A stretch of DNA of 64,000 nt from an uncultured Pelagibacteraceae bacterium (GTDB lineage Bacteria; Pseudomonadota; Alphaproteobacteria; Pelagibacterales; Pelagibacteraceae). The DNA lies in NCBI GenBank assembly GCA_902597055.1, contig CACJWG010000004.1:1-64000 (forward strand), in the 5' to 3' direction. Below, piece after piece: positions 1 through 9,701 of the stretch. The position numbers and the translations under genes were made by a program. The notes under the pieces are model-generated. The model was not told the origin of the DNA, did no database searches, and was given only the letters and a program-made list of their open reading frames with translations. The first letter of the stretch is position 1. Every line of letters starts with the position of its first letter.

Positions 1-2
1 TT

Positions 3-785
3 TTATTTAATTAATGGCGTACAAATTGGCCTTTTTTTATCATGGTTAATAAAGTCTACTACTTCCCTTACATAAGAGTTATTCTTAAGAGTTTTGCTTA
101 GTTTTGCTAAATTTTCATGTAAAGAATTTGTTTTAAAAATTTCTTTATAAGCTTCAGAAAGAGCTAAAATTTCTTTATTTGAAACTTTCTTTCTTCGTAA
201 ACCAATAAGATTAATTCCTTCAAGATAGTTTCTATTTCCAAATGATAATCCGTATGGAATTACATCTCTAGAAACTCCTGACATGCCTCCTATCATTGCC
301 ATTCTGCCTATTCTTGTAAATTGTTGAATACCACAATTTCCTCCGATTATTACTTCATCTGAAATTTGTGCATGTCCAGCAATAGCGGCGCTATTTGCTA
401 TAACCACATTATTACCAACCATACAATCATGTGCAATGTGAGCACCTATCATTATAAGATTGTTATTACCTACTTTTGTTATTCCGCCCCCTCCATCTGT
501 ACCTGTGTTTATAGTTACATGCTCTCTTATTATATTGTTACTTCCTATTTCTAATTTCGTTTCCTCTCCTTTATATTTTAAATCTTGCGGGTTAGTTCCT
601 ACCGAGGCAAACGGAAAAATTTTTGTATTATTACCAATAATTGTATTTCCTGTGATATTAACATGAGATTGAATTTCTGCACCTTCGCCTATTTTAACAT
701 TCGGACCTACAATACTATAAGGTCCTATTTTAGTTTTTCCTGATATTTCTGCTTTTTTATCTACAATTGCTGTTTTGTGAATCAT
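3..785 (-). CDS. lpxA: UDP-N-acetylglucosamine acyltransferase LpxA
   Basis: The first enzyme of lipid A synthesis, a cytoplasmic transferase that moves a 3-hydroxyacyl chain from ACP to UDP-GlcNAc. The 260-residue protein is a left-handed beta helix built of hexapeptide repeats of the form V/I-G-x-x-x-x. The active-site motif GAHIAHDCMVGNN is present, with the catalytic histidine at about residue 119. Length fits the family (about 260). The stop codon lies within the first bases of the window, so the gene is complete. It follows lpxD by 9 bases and is the last gene seen of the envelope array; lpxB, if linked, would lie beyond the edge. Confidence 0.97.
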   Translation of the reverse strand: MIHKTAIVDKKAEISGKTKIGPYSIVGPNVKIGEGAEIQSHVNITGNTIIGNNTKIFPFASVGTNPQDLKYKGEETKLEIGSNNIIREHVTINTGTDGGGGITKVGNNNLIMIGAHIAHDCMVGNNVVIANSAAIAGHAQISDEVIIGGNCGIQQFTRIGRMAMIGGMSGVSRDVIPYGLSFGNRNYLEGINLIGLRRKKVSNKEILALSEAYKEIFKTNSLHENLAKLSKTLKNNSYVREVVDFINHDKKRPICTPLIK

Positions 786-794
786 AAATTTTTT

Positions 795-1772
795 TTATTT
801 ATTCTCTTTAATAAATTCTTTTAAATCTTTTGCTGGATATCCCATTACTCTACTGTTATCTGGGATATCTTTTATAACCCCACTACCTCCACCAATTTTG
901 ATATTGTTTCCTATATTAAGATGTCCTGAGATGCCTGCTTGACCACCTATCATCACATTATTTCCTAAGATTGAAGATCCTGCAAAACCAACTTGGCCTG
1001 CAATTATACAATTATCTCCAATTTTAACGTTGTGGGCTATGTGTATTTGATTATCAAGATAAGTATTTTTACCGATTATTGTATTTGATATGGAACCTCT
1101 GTCAATTGTTGATCCGCATCCAATTTCTGAATAATCATTAATTAAAACTATTCCTATTTGTGGAAATCTATAATTATTCTTATTATTAGGAAAGAACCCA
1201 AATCCTTTTTTACCCACTACACAACCATCTAAAACTTTAACATGATTCTTTAAAATTGTGTTTCTTATAATCGTATTTGATCCGATTGAACAATAATCTC
1301 CAATTATAACATTTTTTTCAATAATAGTGTTATGACCAATCGAGCAATTTTTTCCAATCTTTACATTAGAACCGATGAGAACATTTTTTCCAAACTTCAC
1401 TTTATTTTTAAATTTGATTTTTGATATTTCTTTTACAGAATTGTCAAAATCGTCATTTACGGAGTCAGGATATAAAACTTCTGTTACTTTAGCAGTACTA
1501 ATCAAAACGTTGTCTACAATAATTTTTTCACATTTATTTGGCAAAAAATGATGTAAATTTTTTGTTGTTATGCAAGCAGCAGCTTTTGTAACTAATGCTT
1601 GGGACTTATACTTATTAGAATGGAAAAAAGTAATATCTTTAATCGACGCAGAATTTAAATCTGTTATATCAAAAATTTTAGTTTTATTATTATTATCATT
1701 ATTAATATTTAAAACCTTGTAAATATCTTTTAATTTTATAGGTCCGTAATTTTTAAAAAAAGGATTTGTCAT
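795..1772 (-). CDS. lpxD: UDP-3-O-acylglucosamine N-acyltransferase LpxD
   Basis: Third enzyme of lipid A synthesis, adding the N-linked 3-hydroxyacyl chain to UDP-3-O-acylglucosamine. An N-terminal uridine-binding region (about residues 1-110) is followed by many hexapeptide repeats and the catalytic motif QIHIAHNVKIGDNC. The 325-residue length is normal. The gene sits after fabZ and before lpxA. In most Proteobacteria the order is lpxD-fabZ-lpxA, so these two genes appear exchanged here. Confidence 0.97.
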   Translation of the reverse strand: MTNPFFKNYGPIKLKDIYKVLNINNDNNNKTKIFDITDLNSASIKDITFFHSNKYKSQALVTKAAACITTKNLHHFLPNKCEKIIVDNVLISTAKVTEVLYPDSVNDDFDNSVKEISKIKFKNKVKFGKNVLIGSNVKIGKNCSIGHNTIIEKNVIIGDYCSIGSNTIIRNTILKNHVKVLDGCVVGKKGFGFFPNNKNNYRFPQIGIVLINDYSEIGCGSTIDRGSISNTIIGKNTYLDNQIHIAHNVKIGDNCIIAGQVGFAGSSILGNNVMIGGQAGISGHLNIGNNIKIGGGSGVIKDIPDNSRVMGYPAKDLKEFIKENK

Positions 1773-1826
1773 TAATGGGTTAATAACAAATACTTATTAA
1801 TTTTACTTATCAAGTTTTATTGCTGA

Positions 1827-2276
1827 TTATTTCCTGTCTACAATTGTAGCAGACCATATTGCATCTGCCATTTTTAAATCATTTACAAAAGCATCCCCTT
1901 TATATTTCCATACTCTCCCATGAGATCTAATAGCCTCAATCCTTAGCTCAAGCTTACAATCAGGTATTACTGGGTTTCTAAACCTAGCCTTTTCGATATT
2001 CATTAAAAATACTAATTTATTTTCGTAAGTTGATTTATCTAAACCGTGCGCTGTTAGTGCGGCAGCGGCTTGACCAAAAGCCTCTACGATCAAGACTCCG
2101 GGCATTACAGGTTGGCCAGGGAAATGTCCTTGAACAAAAAAACTTTCTTTAGTAACATTTACTATGGCTGTGCCAGAATGTAATTTTTTTATATCTATTA
2201 GTTGATCTAATAATAACATTGGTTCTCTGTGAGGTAAGAGTTGTTTAATTTGTTCTTTTGTTAGACTATTTGACAT
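1827..2276 (-). CDS. fabZ: 3-hydroxyacyl-[ACP] dehydratase FabZ
   Basis: Dehydrates 3-hydroxyacyl-ACP during fatty acid elongation, so it competes with LpxA and LpxD for the same acyl-ACP pool. The hot-dog fold signatures are clear: LPHREPMLLLD near the N-terminus and GHFPGQPVMPGVLIVEAFGQ, which carries the catalytic pair His51 and Glu65. The length of 149 residues is typical. It starts 4 bases after the stop of ompH, which indicates one transcript with the outer-membrane assembly genes. Confidence 0.97.
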   Translation of the reverse strand: MSNSLTKEQIKQLLPHREPMLLLDQLIDIKKLHSGTAIVNVTKESFFVQGHFPGQPVMPGVLIVEAFGQAAAALTAHGLDKSTYENKLVFLMNIEKARFRNPVIPDCKLELRIEAIRSHGRVWKYKGDAFVNDLKMADAIWSATIVDRK

Positions 2277-2280
2277 CGAA

Positions 2281-2799
2281 TTAATCTATTTTTATACTTT
2301 TTACTTTTTGATTTATTAATTCTAAAATATCTTTTGTAATATCATCTTCTTTTTTTCCCATCACGATATTCTTTTTTTGAACTATTATTCTTATAGAATT
2401 TTTCTTTGAATATTCTTCTAAAATTGGAGTTAGTTTACTAATTAGACTTGTTGATGCTTTGACTCTAGATTTGGTAATTTCATTTGATGTTTTATTTCTA
2501 TCTTTTTGATAATTAGAAATATCACTTCTCAATTTCTTAAGTTTACTTTCGAACTCCTCTTTACTTAAAACATTTTTTTGAGATATGAGTTTTTTTTCTT
2601 TCTGAATAATTTCTTTCTCTTTTTTTTTTAATTTTGATATTGATGCCTCTCTCTTTTTTTTAAGTTGGGCTACAATTGACTTTCCTGCTATTGATTCTTG
2701 CATTATTTTCTCTACATCAAGATATACTATTTTTTCACTAGAATACCCAGGAACTGAGAACAAAATTAATAGTATGATACTAATTAATATTTTTTTCAT
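2281..2799 (-). CDS. skp: OmpH/Skp-family periplasmic chaperone
   Basis: A periplasmic holdase for unfolded outer-membrane proteins. The 172-residue protein opens with a signal peptide (MKKILISIILLILFSVPGYS), then the conserved YLDVEKIMQES stretch, followed by a long lysine- and glutamate-rich coiled coil (about residues 40-125) that would form the tentacles of the Skp trimer. It lies 5 bases after bamA, whose product inserts the same client proteins. Sequence identity in this family is low, so the call rests on architecture and position. Confidence 0.9.
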   Translation of the reverse strand: MKKILISIILLILFSVPGYSSEKIVYLDVEKIMQESIAGKSIVAQLKKKREASISKLKKKEKEIIQKEKKLISQKNVLSKEEFESKLKKLRSDISNYQKDRNKTSNEITKSRVKASTSLISKLTPILEEYSKKNSIRIIVQKKNIVMGKKEDDITKDILELINQKVKSIKID

Positions 2800-2804
2800 T
2801 AAAT

Positions 2805-5033
2805 TTAAAATGTTGTACCAATATTAAACTGAAAGCTCTGTGTTTTATCTGTATCTATTTTTGATATTGGTTCAGCTAATGTAAATGTAAAAGGTCCTAT
2901 AGGTGAAAACCATTCAAGGCCTACACCCGTTGAACTTCTTAAATGTCTTGAGTCACCTACAGAGCTTGAGTAATCAACACCCCATACACTACCTGCATCA
3001 ATAAAATAATTAAAATCAACACTTTGAAAACTAGGGAATATAAATGGTAAATTAGATTGAAAATTTAAAGATGCAGCATAATTTCCACCAATATAATCTT
3101 TTGAATCCACTGGACCAATTTTACCGGACTCAAAACCTCTCAATCTTTTTCTAGGCAATTTTAATCTTTCAGATATTCTTATGTCATCAGATAATCCATT
3201 TGCAGCTCTTAAATATAAACCAAGACTAGTTGTAACATCGCTAAACGAATAATAGCTATCTATTTGATAACCGTTTACTAGTGTATTACTCTCAGATATT
3301 AGAGGTATTCTTTGGGAAAATTTGGACCTGAAACCATCAGATGTTTGAAATCTTTGGTTTCTTTTATCATAATCAAGACTGTAACCAAATGTAGATGTAA
3401 AATAAGTACCTTCCTGTTTTTTTAAATTTTTACTTGCTGAAGAGTTTGTTGTTAATTCTTCGTAAACTGTAGAAAAAGTAGGTCTAAAATATAAATCATC
3501 ATATTGTTCAAAAGCTGTACCAAAAGTAAAACCTGCATCAGTAGATTTATAACCAGATTCTGATAATTTATCTGTGTCTGTTATGAAAATATCTGTAATG
3601 AGGGCTTTTCCTGTATAATTAAAATTTGGATTGTTAATACTTAAATTTCCTCTTATACGCTCTTCGCTTATTCTTGCACCAGTTGATAACACTACACCTT
3701 TACCTAAAAAATTATTTTCTGAAATCGAGAATTGAGCTGTTCCACCCTCAGAGCCGACACCCGCGCCAACAAGCACTTCACCTGTTGCTTTTTCCTCGAC
3801 AATAATATTAATGTCTTTTAGATTTCCATCTGAAGTATCATTAATTTCTGTAGTAACCTTTTGAAATAAATTTCTTGATTTAATATTATTTATTGATTTG
3901 GCATGTAATAACTTGTTGAAAGGATCTCCTTCATCAACTTCTAACATGTCTCTTATAACTCTTTCCTCTGTGATATTATTACCAAGAATATTTATTCTCT
4001 TGACATAGAATTTTTCACTTTCTTTAACATCAAAACTGATGTCTAATTTATTCTCATTGACAATTTCAGTTTCAATAGTTGCATCAATAAAATCATATAA
4101 TCTTGATACAGAAATTTTGTCAATTTGTTGTACAACTTTGTTTAATTTGTTTAGTGAATATTTCTTACCTTTTAAACTTTCCAATATTTTTTCAACATCT
4201 TTAAAATCTTTTTCATCAAAATCATCTGGTAGATTAAGTTTTGTGTCATTTATAGTATAAATATTTCCAGCTTCAATGTTATAAACTAAATTAAAATAAT
4301 TATCATTAAAGATGGCAGATGAATGTTTGATGCTTACATTATAGAATCCTTTGTTTAAATAAAATTTTTCTAAAAGTCTTAAATCAAGATTAATTTGATC
4401 GGGATTTAAATATTTTTTGTTAGAAATAATTTTCCAAAATTTACTTTCTTCACTCACTATAATGTTTTTTAATTTTTTATCTTTATAAAATTTATCACCA
4501 GTAAATGTAATATTTCTAATAAGCGCTTTTTCTCCTAGATTGATATCGTAAATTAAATCAATCGTATTATTGCTATTTGTTTTTATTGAAACTTCAACTT
4601 CGTTAAAGTAATAACCAGAGGTATTTAAAGATGATTTAATTTTTTGGAGATCTTGCTTTGCTAAAAATTCGATATATGGACCTTTCTCTTTTAAGTGTAA
4701 ATTTTTAAGGATTAATTTCTTATTTTTTTCAGCTTTTATACCATTTAAAACTATTGATTGAACAATTCTTCTTTCACTAACCTCTACAACTAATGTATCA
4801 CCTTCAAGATTGAATTTAATATCTTCAAAAAAATTAGTTTCATAAAGATCTGAAAGAATATCATTAAGTTGATCTTGACTATAGTCTTTGCCAAGTTCAA
4901 TGCCACTAAAAGTAATTATGCTTTCTTTTGTAATTCGATCATTATTTTTTACTTCGATATTATTTATAACATCAGAATAAGCATGATTATAAAAAATATT
5001 TAAAGTTAGTAATATTATAAATAAGTATCTCAT
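2805..5033 (-). CDS. bamA: Outer membrane protein assembly factor BamA
   Basis: The core of the BAM machine that folds beta-barrel proteins into the outer membrane. The 742-residue protein has a signal peptide (about 1-20), five POTRA-like repeats (about 25-410) and a C-terminal 16-strand barrel with the loop-6 motif RLRGFESGKIGP. The chain ends in an aromatic residue (FNIGTTF), as expected of a BAM substrate signal. Its start overlaps the end of dxr by 4 bases. A site-2 protease gene (rseP), usually found between dxr and bamA in alphaproteobacteria, is not present here. Confidence 0.97.
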   Translation of the reverse strand: MRYLFIILLTLNIFYNHAYSDVINNIEVKNNDRITKESIITFSGIELGKDYSQDQLNDILSDLYETNFFEDIKFNLEGDTLVVEVSERRIVQSIVLNGIKAEKNKKLILKNLHLKEKGPYIEFLAKQDLQKIKSSLNTSGYYFNEVEVSIKTNSNNTIDLIYDINLGEKALIRNITFTGDKFYKDKKLKNIIVSEESKFWKIISNKKYLNPDQINLDLRLLEKFYLNKGFYNVSIKHSSAIFNDNYFNLVYNIEAGNIYTINDTKLNLPDDFDEKDFKDVEKILESLKGKKYSLNKLNKVVQQIDKISVSRLYDFIDATIETEIVNENKLDISFDVKESEKFYVKRINILGNNITEERVIRDMLEVDEGDPFNKLLHAKSINNIKSRNLFQKVTTEINDTSDGNLKDINIIVEEKATGEVLVGAGVGSEGGTAQFSISENNFLGKGVVLSTGARISEERIRGNLSINNPNFNYTGKALITDIFITDTDKLSESGYKSTDAGFTFGTAFEQYDDLYFRPTFSTVYEELTTNSSASKNLKKQEGTYFTSTFGYSLDYDKRNQRFQTSDGFRSKFSQRIPLISESNTLVNGYQIDSYYSFSDVTTSLGLYLRAANGLSDDIRISERLKLPRKRLRGFESGKIGPVDSKDYIGGNYAASLNFQSNLPFIFPSFQSVDFNYFIDAGSVWGVDYSSSVGDSRHLRSSTGVGLEWFSPIGPFTFTLAEPISKIDTDKTQSFQFNIGTTF

Positions 5034-6199
5034 TTTTTTTTGGATATTACACTTAAAGTTCTTGTTTTCAATCTTACAAACTCATTTAATCTTTCAATTT
5101 GAGCTAAATTTTTTGGTTTTTGATGCTTAAATTTTGAAAAAAATGATGAATTTACTAAAAGCCAAATTTTTGATGATATATCTAAAAATTCTATTTCTTT
5201 TTTTAAAAAAAGATTCACAAGTTCATCATTCACTGACACCAAAACTGTATCAAATAAACTGTCTTTTTTTGTAATTTTTTTTAAGAGTTTTACGACTGGA
5301 AACTTTTTGATGTCAACTAACTGAAAATCTAATGAGTTTAAAACCTTGAAATTAATTTTTTTTGATTTGATAAAATTTTGATTCTTTTCGCCTATATAAA
5401 CTGAATTTGAAATGGGAATTTTCATATTAGTATCGTGAGCAATTATCTTTATTAAGCCGTTTTTAAATTTAACAATAGCGTGTATATATGACTTTGGATG
5501 TATTAAGATATAAAACTTTTTTAATTCAATATCAAATATTTTTTTTGCCTCGATTATTTCAAAAATTTTATTCATTAGTGTTGCTGAGTCAATTGAAATT
5601 TTTTTTCCCATTTTCCAATTTGGATGTTTAATAGCATCATTAGGTGAAATATTTTTTTTAATTTTTTTATTCAAAAAAGGGCCGCCAGATGCAGTGAGAA
5701 AAATTTTTTCAATATCTTCCTTACGGTAATTTTTAATTACAGACCAGATAGAAAAATGTTCTGAGTCAACAGGTATAAATTCAGTTTTATATTTTTTTAA
5801 TTCTTTTTGTATAAGACTCCACCCACAAATTATTGACTCTTTATTTGCTATAGCAATTCTTTTTGTCTTTTTAATAATATTGATAGTTGGTCTCAATCCT
5901 TCTATTCCAGAAATTGCAGACATGGTATAATCAACTTTACCCCTAATTCTTTTATCTAAACTCTTAAAATCTGGAAAGACATTTGTATACTTTAATTTTT
6001 TTTTTAATACGAGATATTTTATTTTATTAGTTACAACTATATTTTTTACTTTAAAAGTTTTTACCTGCTTTGATATTAGTTTGATATTTTTGTCAGTTGA
6101 TAACAAAACAATTTTAAATTTTTTGTTATCTTTTTTAATAATTTCTAAAGTTTGTTTGCCTATCGATCCAGTAGAACCTAATATTATAATTTTTTTCAT
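5030..6199 (-). CDS. dxr: 1-deoxy-D-xylulose 5-phosphate reductoisomerase
   Basis: Converts DXP to MEP using NADPH, the committed step of the non-mevalonate isoprenoid pathway. Visible motifs are the nucleotide-binding GSTGSIG (residues 8-14), NKES (about 119-122), the metal-binding PVDSEHFSIW with Asp145 and Glu147, and TASGGPF. The 389-residue length is standard. It sits with uppS and cdsA, so the operon links precursor, carrier and phospholipid supply to envelope assembly. Confidence 0.97.
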   Translation of the reverse strand: MKKIIILGSTGSIGKQTLEIIKKDNKKFKIVLLSTDKNIKLISKQVKTFKVKNIVVTNKIKYLVLKKKLKYTNVFPDFKSLDKRIRGKVDYTMSAISGIEGLRPTINIIKKTKRIAIANKESIICGWSLIQKELKKYKTEFIPVDSEHFSIWSVIKNYRKEDIEKIFLTASGGPFLNKKIKKNISPNDAIKHPNWKMGKKISIDSATLMNKIFEIIEAKKIFDIELKKFYILIHPKSYIHAIVKFKNGLIKIIAHDTNMKIPISNSVYIGEKNQNFIKSKKINFKVLNSLDFQLVDIKKFPVVKLLKKITKKDSLFDTVLVSVNDELVNLFLKKEIEFLDISSKIWLLVNSSFFSKFKHQKPKNLAQIERLNEFVRLKTRTLSVISKKK

Positions 6200-6202
6200 T
6201 TT

Positions 6203-6859
6203 TTATAAAAGAGATATTATTATAAAACCAAGTGGTAAAGCGAATATTGATCCATCTATTCTATCCAATAATCCTCCATGCCCAGGTATTAAATTTCCAG
6301 TATTTTTTATTTTTGCTTTTCTTTTATAGAAAGATATAAATAAGTCACCTATTTGACAAATTGTAGATATTAAAAAGGGTATAAAAAATAAAGCTTGAAA
6401 ATCTATTTTCACAGATAAAAGATCATAAAAATAAAAATATATAACAAAAAAACCTAGGTAAGATAAAATAAATGAGCCAATTGATCCAGATACAGTTTTG
6501 TTAGGACTTATCTTTGTAAGTTTTTTTCCACCAAAAGTTTTTCCAAAGACGTAACCGCCAACGTCGGAGAAAATACAAATCATTAAAATTGTTAGAAAAA
6601 AAAATTTATCAATAATAAAAATGTTGAAACAAATTATAAATGCTACAAAAAGATATACTAAAAAGAATAATATATGAATCAAACGATTTATTTTTGTAAA
6701 TTTGATTTTATCTATAATCTTAACCCACTCTACCCAGCTTAAAATTATAGCAATAAACAATATACTCAAAAAAATATGGTCATTTATTAAAGCACATAAA
6801 AATATTATACATAGTAAAAAAAGTGAAGAAATTGATCTTTTTAATAATTCTGACTTCAT
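6203..6859 (-). CDS. cdsA: Phosphatidate cytidylyltransferase CdsA (short form)
   Basis: Makes CDP-diacylglycerol from phosphatidic acid and CTP for phospholipid synthesis. It is a polytopic inner-membrane protein. The conserved GKTFGGKKLTKISPNKTVSG block and the C-terminal CDP-alcohol signature GHGGLLDRIDGSIFALPLGF are intact. At 218 residues it is clearly shorter than the usual 265-290, because the N-terminal transmembrane part is reduced to a few helices. It starts on the last base of uppS (1-base overlap). The catalytic C-terminus makes the call firm. Confidence 0.93.
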   Translation of the reverse strand: MKSELLKRSISSLFLLCIIFLCALINDHIFLSILFIAIILSWVEWVKIIDKIKFTKINRLIHILFFLVYLFVAFIICFNIFIIDKFFFLTILMICIFSDVGGYVFGKTFGGKKLTKISPNKTVSGSIGSFILSYLGFFVIYFYFYDLLSVKIDFQALFFIPFLISTICQIGDLFISFYKRKAKIKNTGNLIPGHGGLLDRIDGSIFALPLGFIIISLL

Positions 6860-7530
6860 TAGATATTTCCAAAATTTCTTTTAATATTATAAAATTTTTT
6901 AATTATTCTGTTTAAATCTTTGTTCATAAAATCAGGCCATAACTTTCTTTCGAAAAAAATTTCAGTATAAGCAGCCTGCCATAGAAGAAAATTACTTAAC
7001 CTTTGAGTATCTCCTGTACGTATAAGAATTTCAGGATCTGGAATATTTTTTGTAAATAAATTTTTTTTTATGTCATTTTCTGTAATTCTTTTTTTTTTCC
7101 TTAATCTATTAAAAGCATGAACTATCTCTTTTTTAGACCCATAATTTAAAGCTAGGTTTATTTGAAGTTTTGAATTTTTATAGGTCTTTTTTTCAGCAAA
7201 ATTTAATAAATCATTAAGTCTTTTTGAGAAAATTTTTTCTCCTAAAATTTTGATTTTTATCTTTTCACTGTTTATTTTTTCTAATTTTTCTTTTAAATAA
7301 ATTTCTAAAAGATTAAAGAGATAATTTCTTTCCTTTAAAGGTCTTTTCCAGTTCTCAGTTGAAAATGCATATAATGTTAAAAATTTAATCTGTTTTTTAA
7401 TACAGTATTTCATAACCATCTCTACAGTTTTTAAACCCTCTCTATGTCCTAAATTTCTTGAGTTTTTGTGCTTTAATCCCCAGCGACCATTACCATCCAT
7501 AATTATGGCCATATGTTTTATAGGGTTCAT
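6859..7530 (-). CDS. uppS: Di-trans,poly-cis-undecaprenyl diphosphate synthase UppS
   Basis: Cis-prenyltransferase that makes the C55 carrier lipid precursor for peptidoglycan and polysaccharide synthesis. The signature MAIIMDGNGRWG near the N-terminus carries the magnesium-binding Asp12. The second signature, RTGDTQRLSNFLLWQAAYTE, is complete. The 223-residue length is slightly short but normal for the family. It overlaps frr by 4 bases and cdsA by 1, indicating translational coupling. Confidence 0.96.
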   Translation of the reverse strand: MNPIKHMAIIMDGNGRWGLKHKNSRNLGHREGLKTVEMVMKYCIKKQIKFLTLYAFSTENWKRPLKERNYLFNLLEIYLKEKLEKINSEKIKIKILGEKIFSKRLNDLLNFAEKKTYKNSKLQINLALNYGSKKEIVHAFNRLRKKKRITENDIKKNLFTKNIPDPEILIRTGDTQRLSNFLLWQAAYTEIFFERKLWPDFMNKDLNRIIKKFYNIKRNFGNI

Positions 7531-8078
7531 ATAGTCATTATTTCTTTTTCTTTACTCGAGACTTTTTCGTCAACTTTTTTTACAAAATTATCAGTGTATG
7601 TTTGAATTATTTTTTCGAATTTTTTTTCATCATCCTCACTAATTTCCTTAAGTTTAAGTTTTTTTTTTATTTCATCATTTGCCTCTCGTCTTATATTCCT
7701 AATTGAAACCTTAGATTTTTCACCCATAGTTTTAATAATTTTTTTTATTTCAATTCTTCTTTCCTCGCTTAAATCTGGAATTGGTAGTCTTACCAATTGA
7801 CCGTCTATTTGTGGATTTAGCCCCAACTCTGATTTTTTTATAGCTGAGTCAACTAAAGCTACATTGTTAGTGTCCCACACCTGAATATTTATTACTCTTG
7901 GTTCTGGAGTAGTAATTGTTGCTAATTGATTTATTGGCATTTTTTGTCCATACACGTCAACTTTTATTAAATCCAACATACTTGCATTTGCACGACCAGT
8001 CCTTAAAGATGCCAATTCTTTTACAAAAACATCAAATGTTTTTACCATTTTTTGGTTATATAATTCTGCCTTAAACAT
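7527..8078 (-). CDS. frr: Ribosome recycling factor
   Basis: Splits the post-termination ribosome together with EF-G. The 183-residue protein matches the family length (185) and shows the conserved RTGRANASMLD stretch and the helix KVSIRNIRREANDEIKKK. It begins on the very last base of tsf. In nearly all alphaproteobacteria pyrH (UMP kinase) lies between tsf and frr; there is no room for it here. Confidence 0.97.
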   Translation of the reverse strand: MFKAELYNQKMVKTFDVFVKELASLRTGRANASMLDLIKVDVYGQKMPINQLATITTPEPRVINIQVWDTNNVALVDSAIKKSELGLNPQIDGQLVRLPIPDLSEERRIEIKKIIKTMGEKSKVSIRNIRREANDEIKKKLKLKEISEDDEKKFEKIIQTYTDNFVKKVDEKVSSKEKEIMTI

Positions 8079-8929
8079 TATTCACCAATTTTAATTCTTA
8101 TAAAATCTTTTATCTTTAAATTTTTTGAGTCTACTTTATTTAAAACATCTTTAACTTTTAATTTAGGATCCATAACCCAATCTTGTGTAAGTAAACTATT
8201 ATCTTCCTTAAATTTGTTAATTTTACCAAGACTTATTTTTTCAGCAATTTCTTGTGGTTTACCAAGATTTTTTAATTCCTCATTTATAATCTCTTTTTCT
8301 TTTTCAATAATATTATCATTAATATCTTTTTTATCTATTGCCATTGGATTTGATGCAGCAATATGCATTGAAATTTGTTTTCCAAATTGATCTATTTCTT
8401 TTGAGCTTTTTTCAAATTCTAAACTAACCACTACACCTAGTTTTGATAAATTACCTTTAACAACAGAGTGGTTGTAAGTAAAAATTTTTGATTTGGAGTT
8501 TACTAAAGTTTTTAATCTACCTATGGTAATCTTTTCTCCAATTTTTGCTATTAAATCTATTAAATTTTGAGATACAGTTAATCCATTCTTCATTTTACTG
8601 TTATTTAGTTTATCTATTTCAGAATTTACAGAATTATTTATTTCTCCTATTTCCTTTGCAAAACTTAAAAAATCATCATTTTTTGCAACAAAGTCTGTTT
8701 CGCAATTAATTTCTATTATTGATGTTTTTTGTTCATCGCCACAAATAGATATGAGCCCTTCATTAGCATCTCTAGACATTTTTTTTGATGCTTTTGAGAC
8801 ACCTTTAATTCTAAGAATTTCAATTGCTTTTTCTAAATTTCCAGAAGCTTCCTTTAAAGCACTATTACAGTCCTTAAAACCTGCACCAGTTGTGCTTCTT
8901 AGCTTTTTAACACTTTCGAGGTCACTCAT
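8078..8929 (-). CDS. tsf: Translation elongation factor Ts
   Basis: Nucleotide exchange factor that regenerates EF-Tu-GTP. The N-terminal UBA-like domain [20 protein letters not shown] is clear, and the exchange-domain core includes [14 protein letters not shown]. The length of 283 residues is usual. It starts 4 bases after the rpsB stop and is co-transcribed with it, as in most bacteria. Confidence 0.98.
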   Translation of the reverse strand: MSDLESVKKLRSTTGAGFKDCNSALKEASGNLEKAIEILRIKGVSKASKKMSRDANEGLISICGDEQKTSIIEINCETDFVAKNDDFLSFAKEIGEINNSVNSEIDKLNNSKMKNGLTVSQNLIDLIAKIGEKITIGRLKTLVNSKSKIFTYNHSVVKGNLSKLGVVVSLEFEKSSKEIDQFGKQISMHIAASNPMAIDKKDINDNIIEKEKEIINEELKNLGKPQEIAEKISLGKINKFKEDNSLLTQDWVMDPKLKVKDVLNKVDSKNLKIKDFIRIKIGE

Positions 8930-8933
8930 TTAA

Positions 8934-9701
8934 TTAATTAATTTTTTTTTTTAATGAGGAAGGACTTTTTGATGATATTTCTCTTTGTTCACCATTTTTT
9001 TTTGCCTCCTCTGGAATGTTCTTCTTCGCATTTACTATTGTTTCTTTTACTAAAGAACAATAAAGATCGATTGATCTTCTGGCATCATCATTACCTGGAA
9101 TTGGAAAATCAATTCCCTCTGGATCTGAGTTTGTGTCAAGTATAGCTATTATAGGTATGTTAAGTTTTATTGATTCTTTTATTGCAAGTGACTCATAATT
9201 TGTATCAATTATAAAAACCAAATCTGGAATTTTTTTCATAGTAGATATGCCACCAAGAGATCTTTGAAGTTTATCTCTTTGAATACTCATCTTAAGAAGT
9301 TCTTTTTTTGTAAATCCTCTATTTTCTGACTTAAGGTCTGTATCTATTTTTTGAAGTTTTTTAATTGAGTTTGATATAGTACCCCAATTTGTCAACATAC
9401 CTCCCAACCATCTATAATTAACAAAGTACTGATCAGTTGATTTTGCTAAATCTGCAATAGCTTCTGAAGCTTGTTTTTTTGTTGAGATAAATAAAATTTT
9501 CCCATTATTTGAAATTGTTTCATAAATTTTTTCTAGCGCTTTATTAGTAAGTTCAAGAGTTTGTGTTAAATCAATTATGTGGACGGAGTCTCTTTTGCCA
9601 AAAATATATTTTTTCATTTTTGGGTTCCATCTTAAAGTTTTGTGACCAAGATGTACTCCCGCTTCTAAAAGTTGCTGTATTGATAAATTTGGTATCTTCA
9701 T
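8934..9701 (-). CDS. rpsB: 30S ribosomal protein S2
   Basis: Small-subunit ribosomal protein. The N-terminus [20 protein letters not shown] matches the usual start of alphaproteobacterial S2, so I place the start at 9701. An in-frame ATG 12 codons upstream (9737) would run through a structured leader and is unlikely to be used. Conserved stretches include [18 protein letters not shown] and [12 protein letters not shown]. The protein is 255 residues. Its leader can form a stem and may carry feedback control by S2. Confidence 0.96.
   Translation of the reverse strand: MKIPNLSIQQLLEAGVHLGHKTLRWNPKMKKYIFGKRDSVHIIDLTQTLELTNKALEKIYETISNNGKILFISTKKQASEAIADLAKSTDQYFVNYRWLGGMLTNWGTISNSIKKLQKIDTDLKSENRGFTKKELLKMSIQRDKLQRSLGGISTMKKIPDLVFIIDTNYESLAIKESIKLNIPIIAILDTNSDPEGIDFPIPGNDDARRSIDLYCSLVKETIVNAKKNIPEEAKKNGEQREISSKSPSSLKKKIN

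Noticed and set aside
366..666. Plus-strand open frames opposite lpxA
   Set aside because: They are antisense to the hexapeptide repeats of LpxA and have no ribosome site or recognisable product.
2560..2640. Poly-T and poly-A tracts taken as terminators
   Set aside because: Such tracts occur throughout this AT-rich sequence inside coding regions (lysine codons) and have no stem before them.
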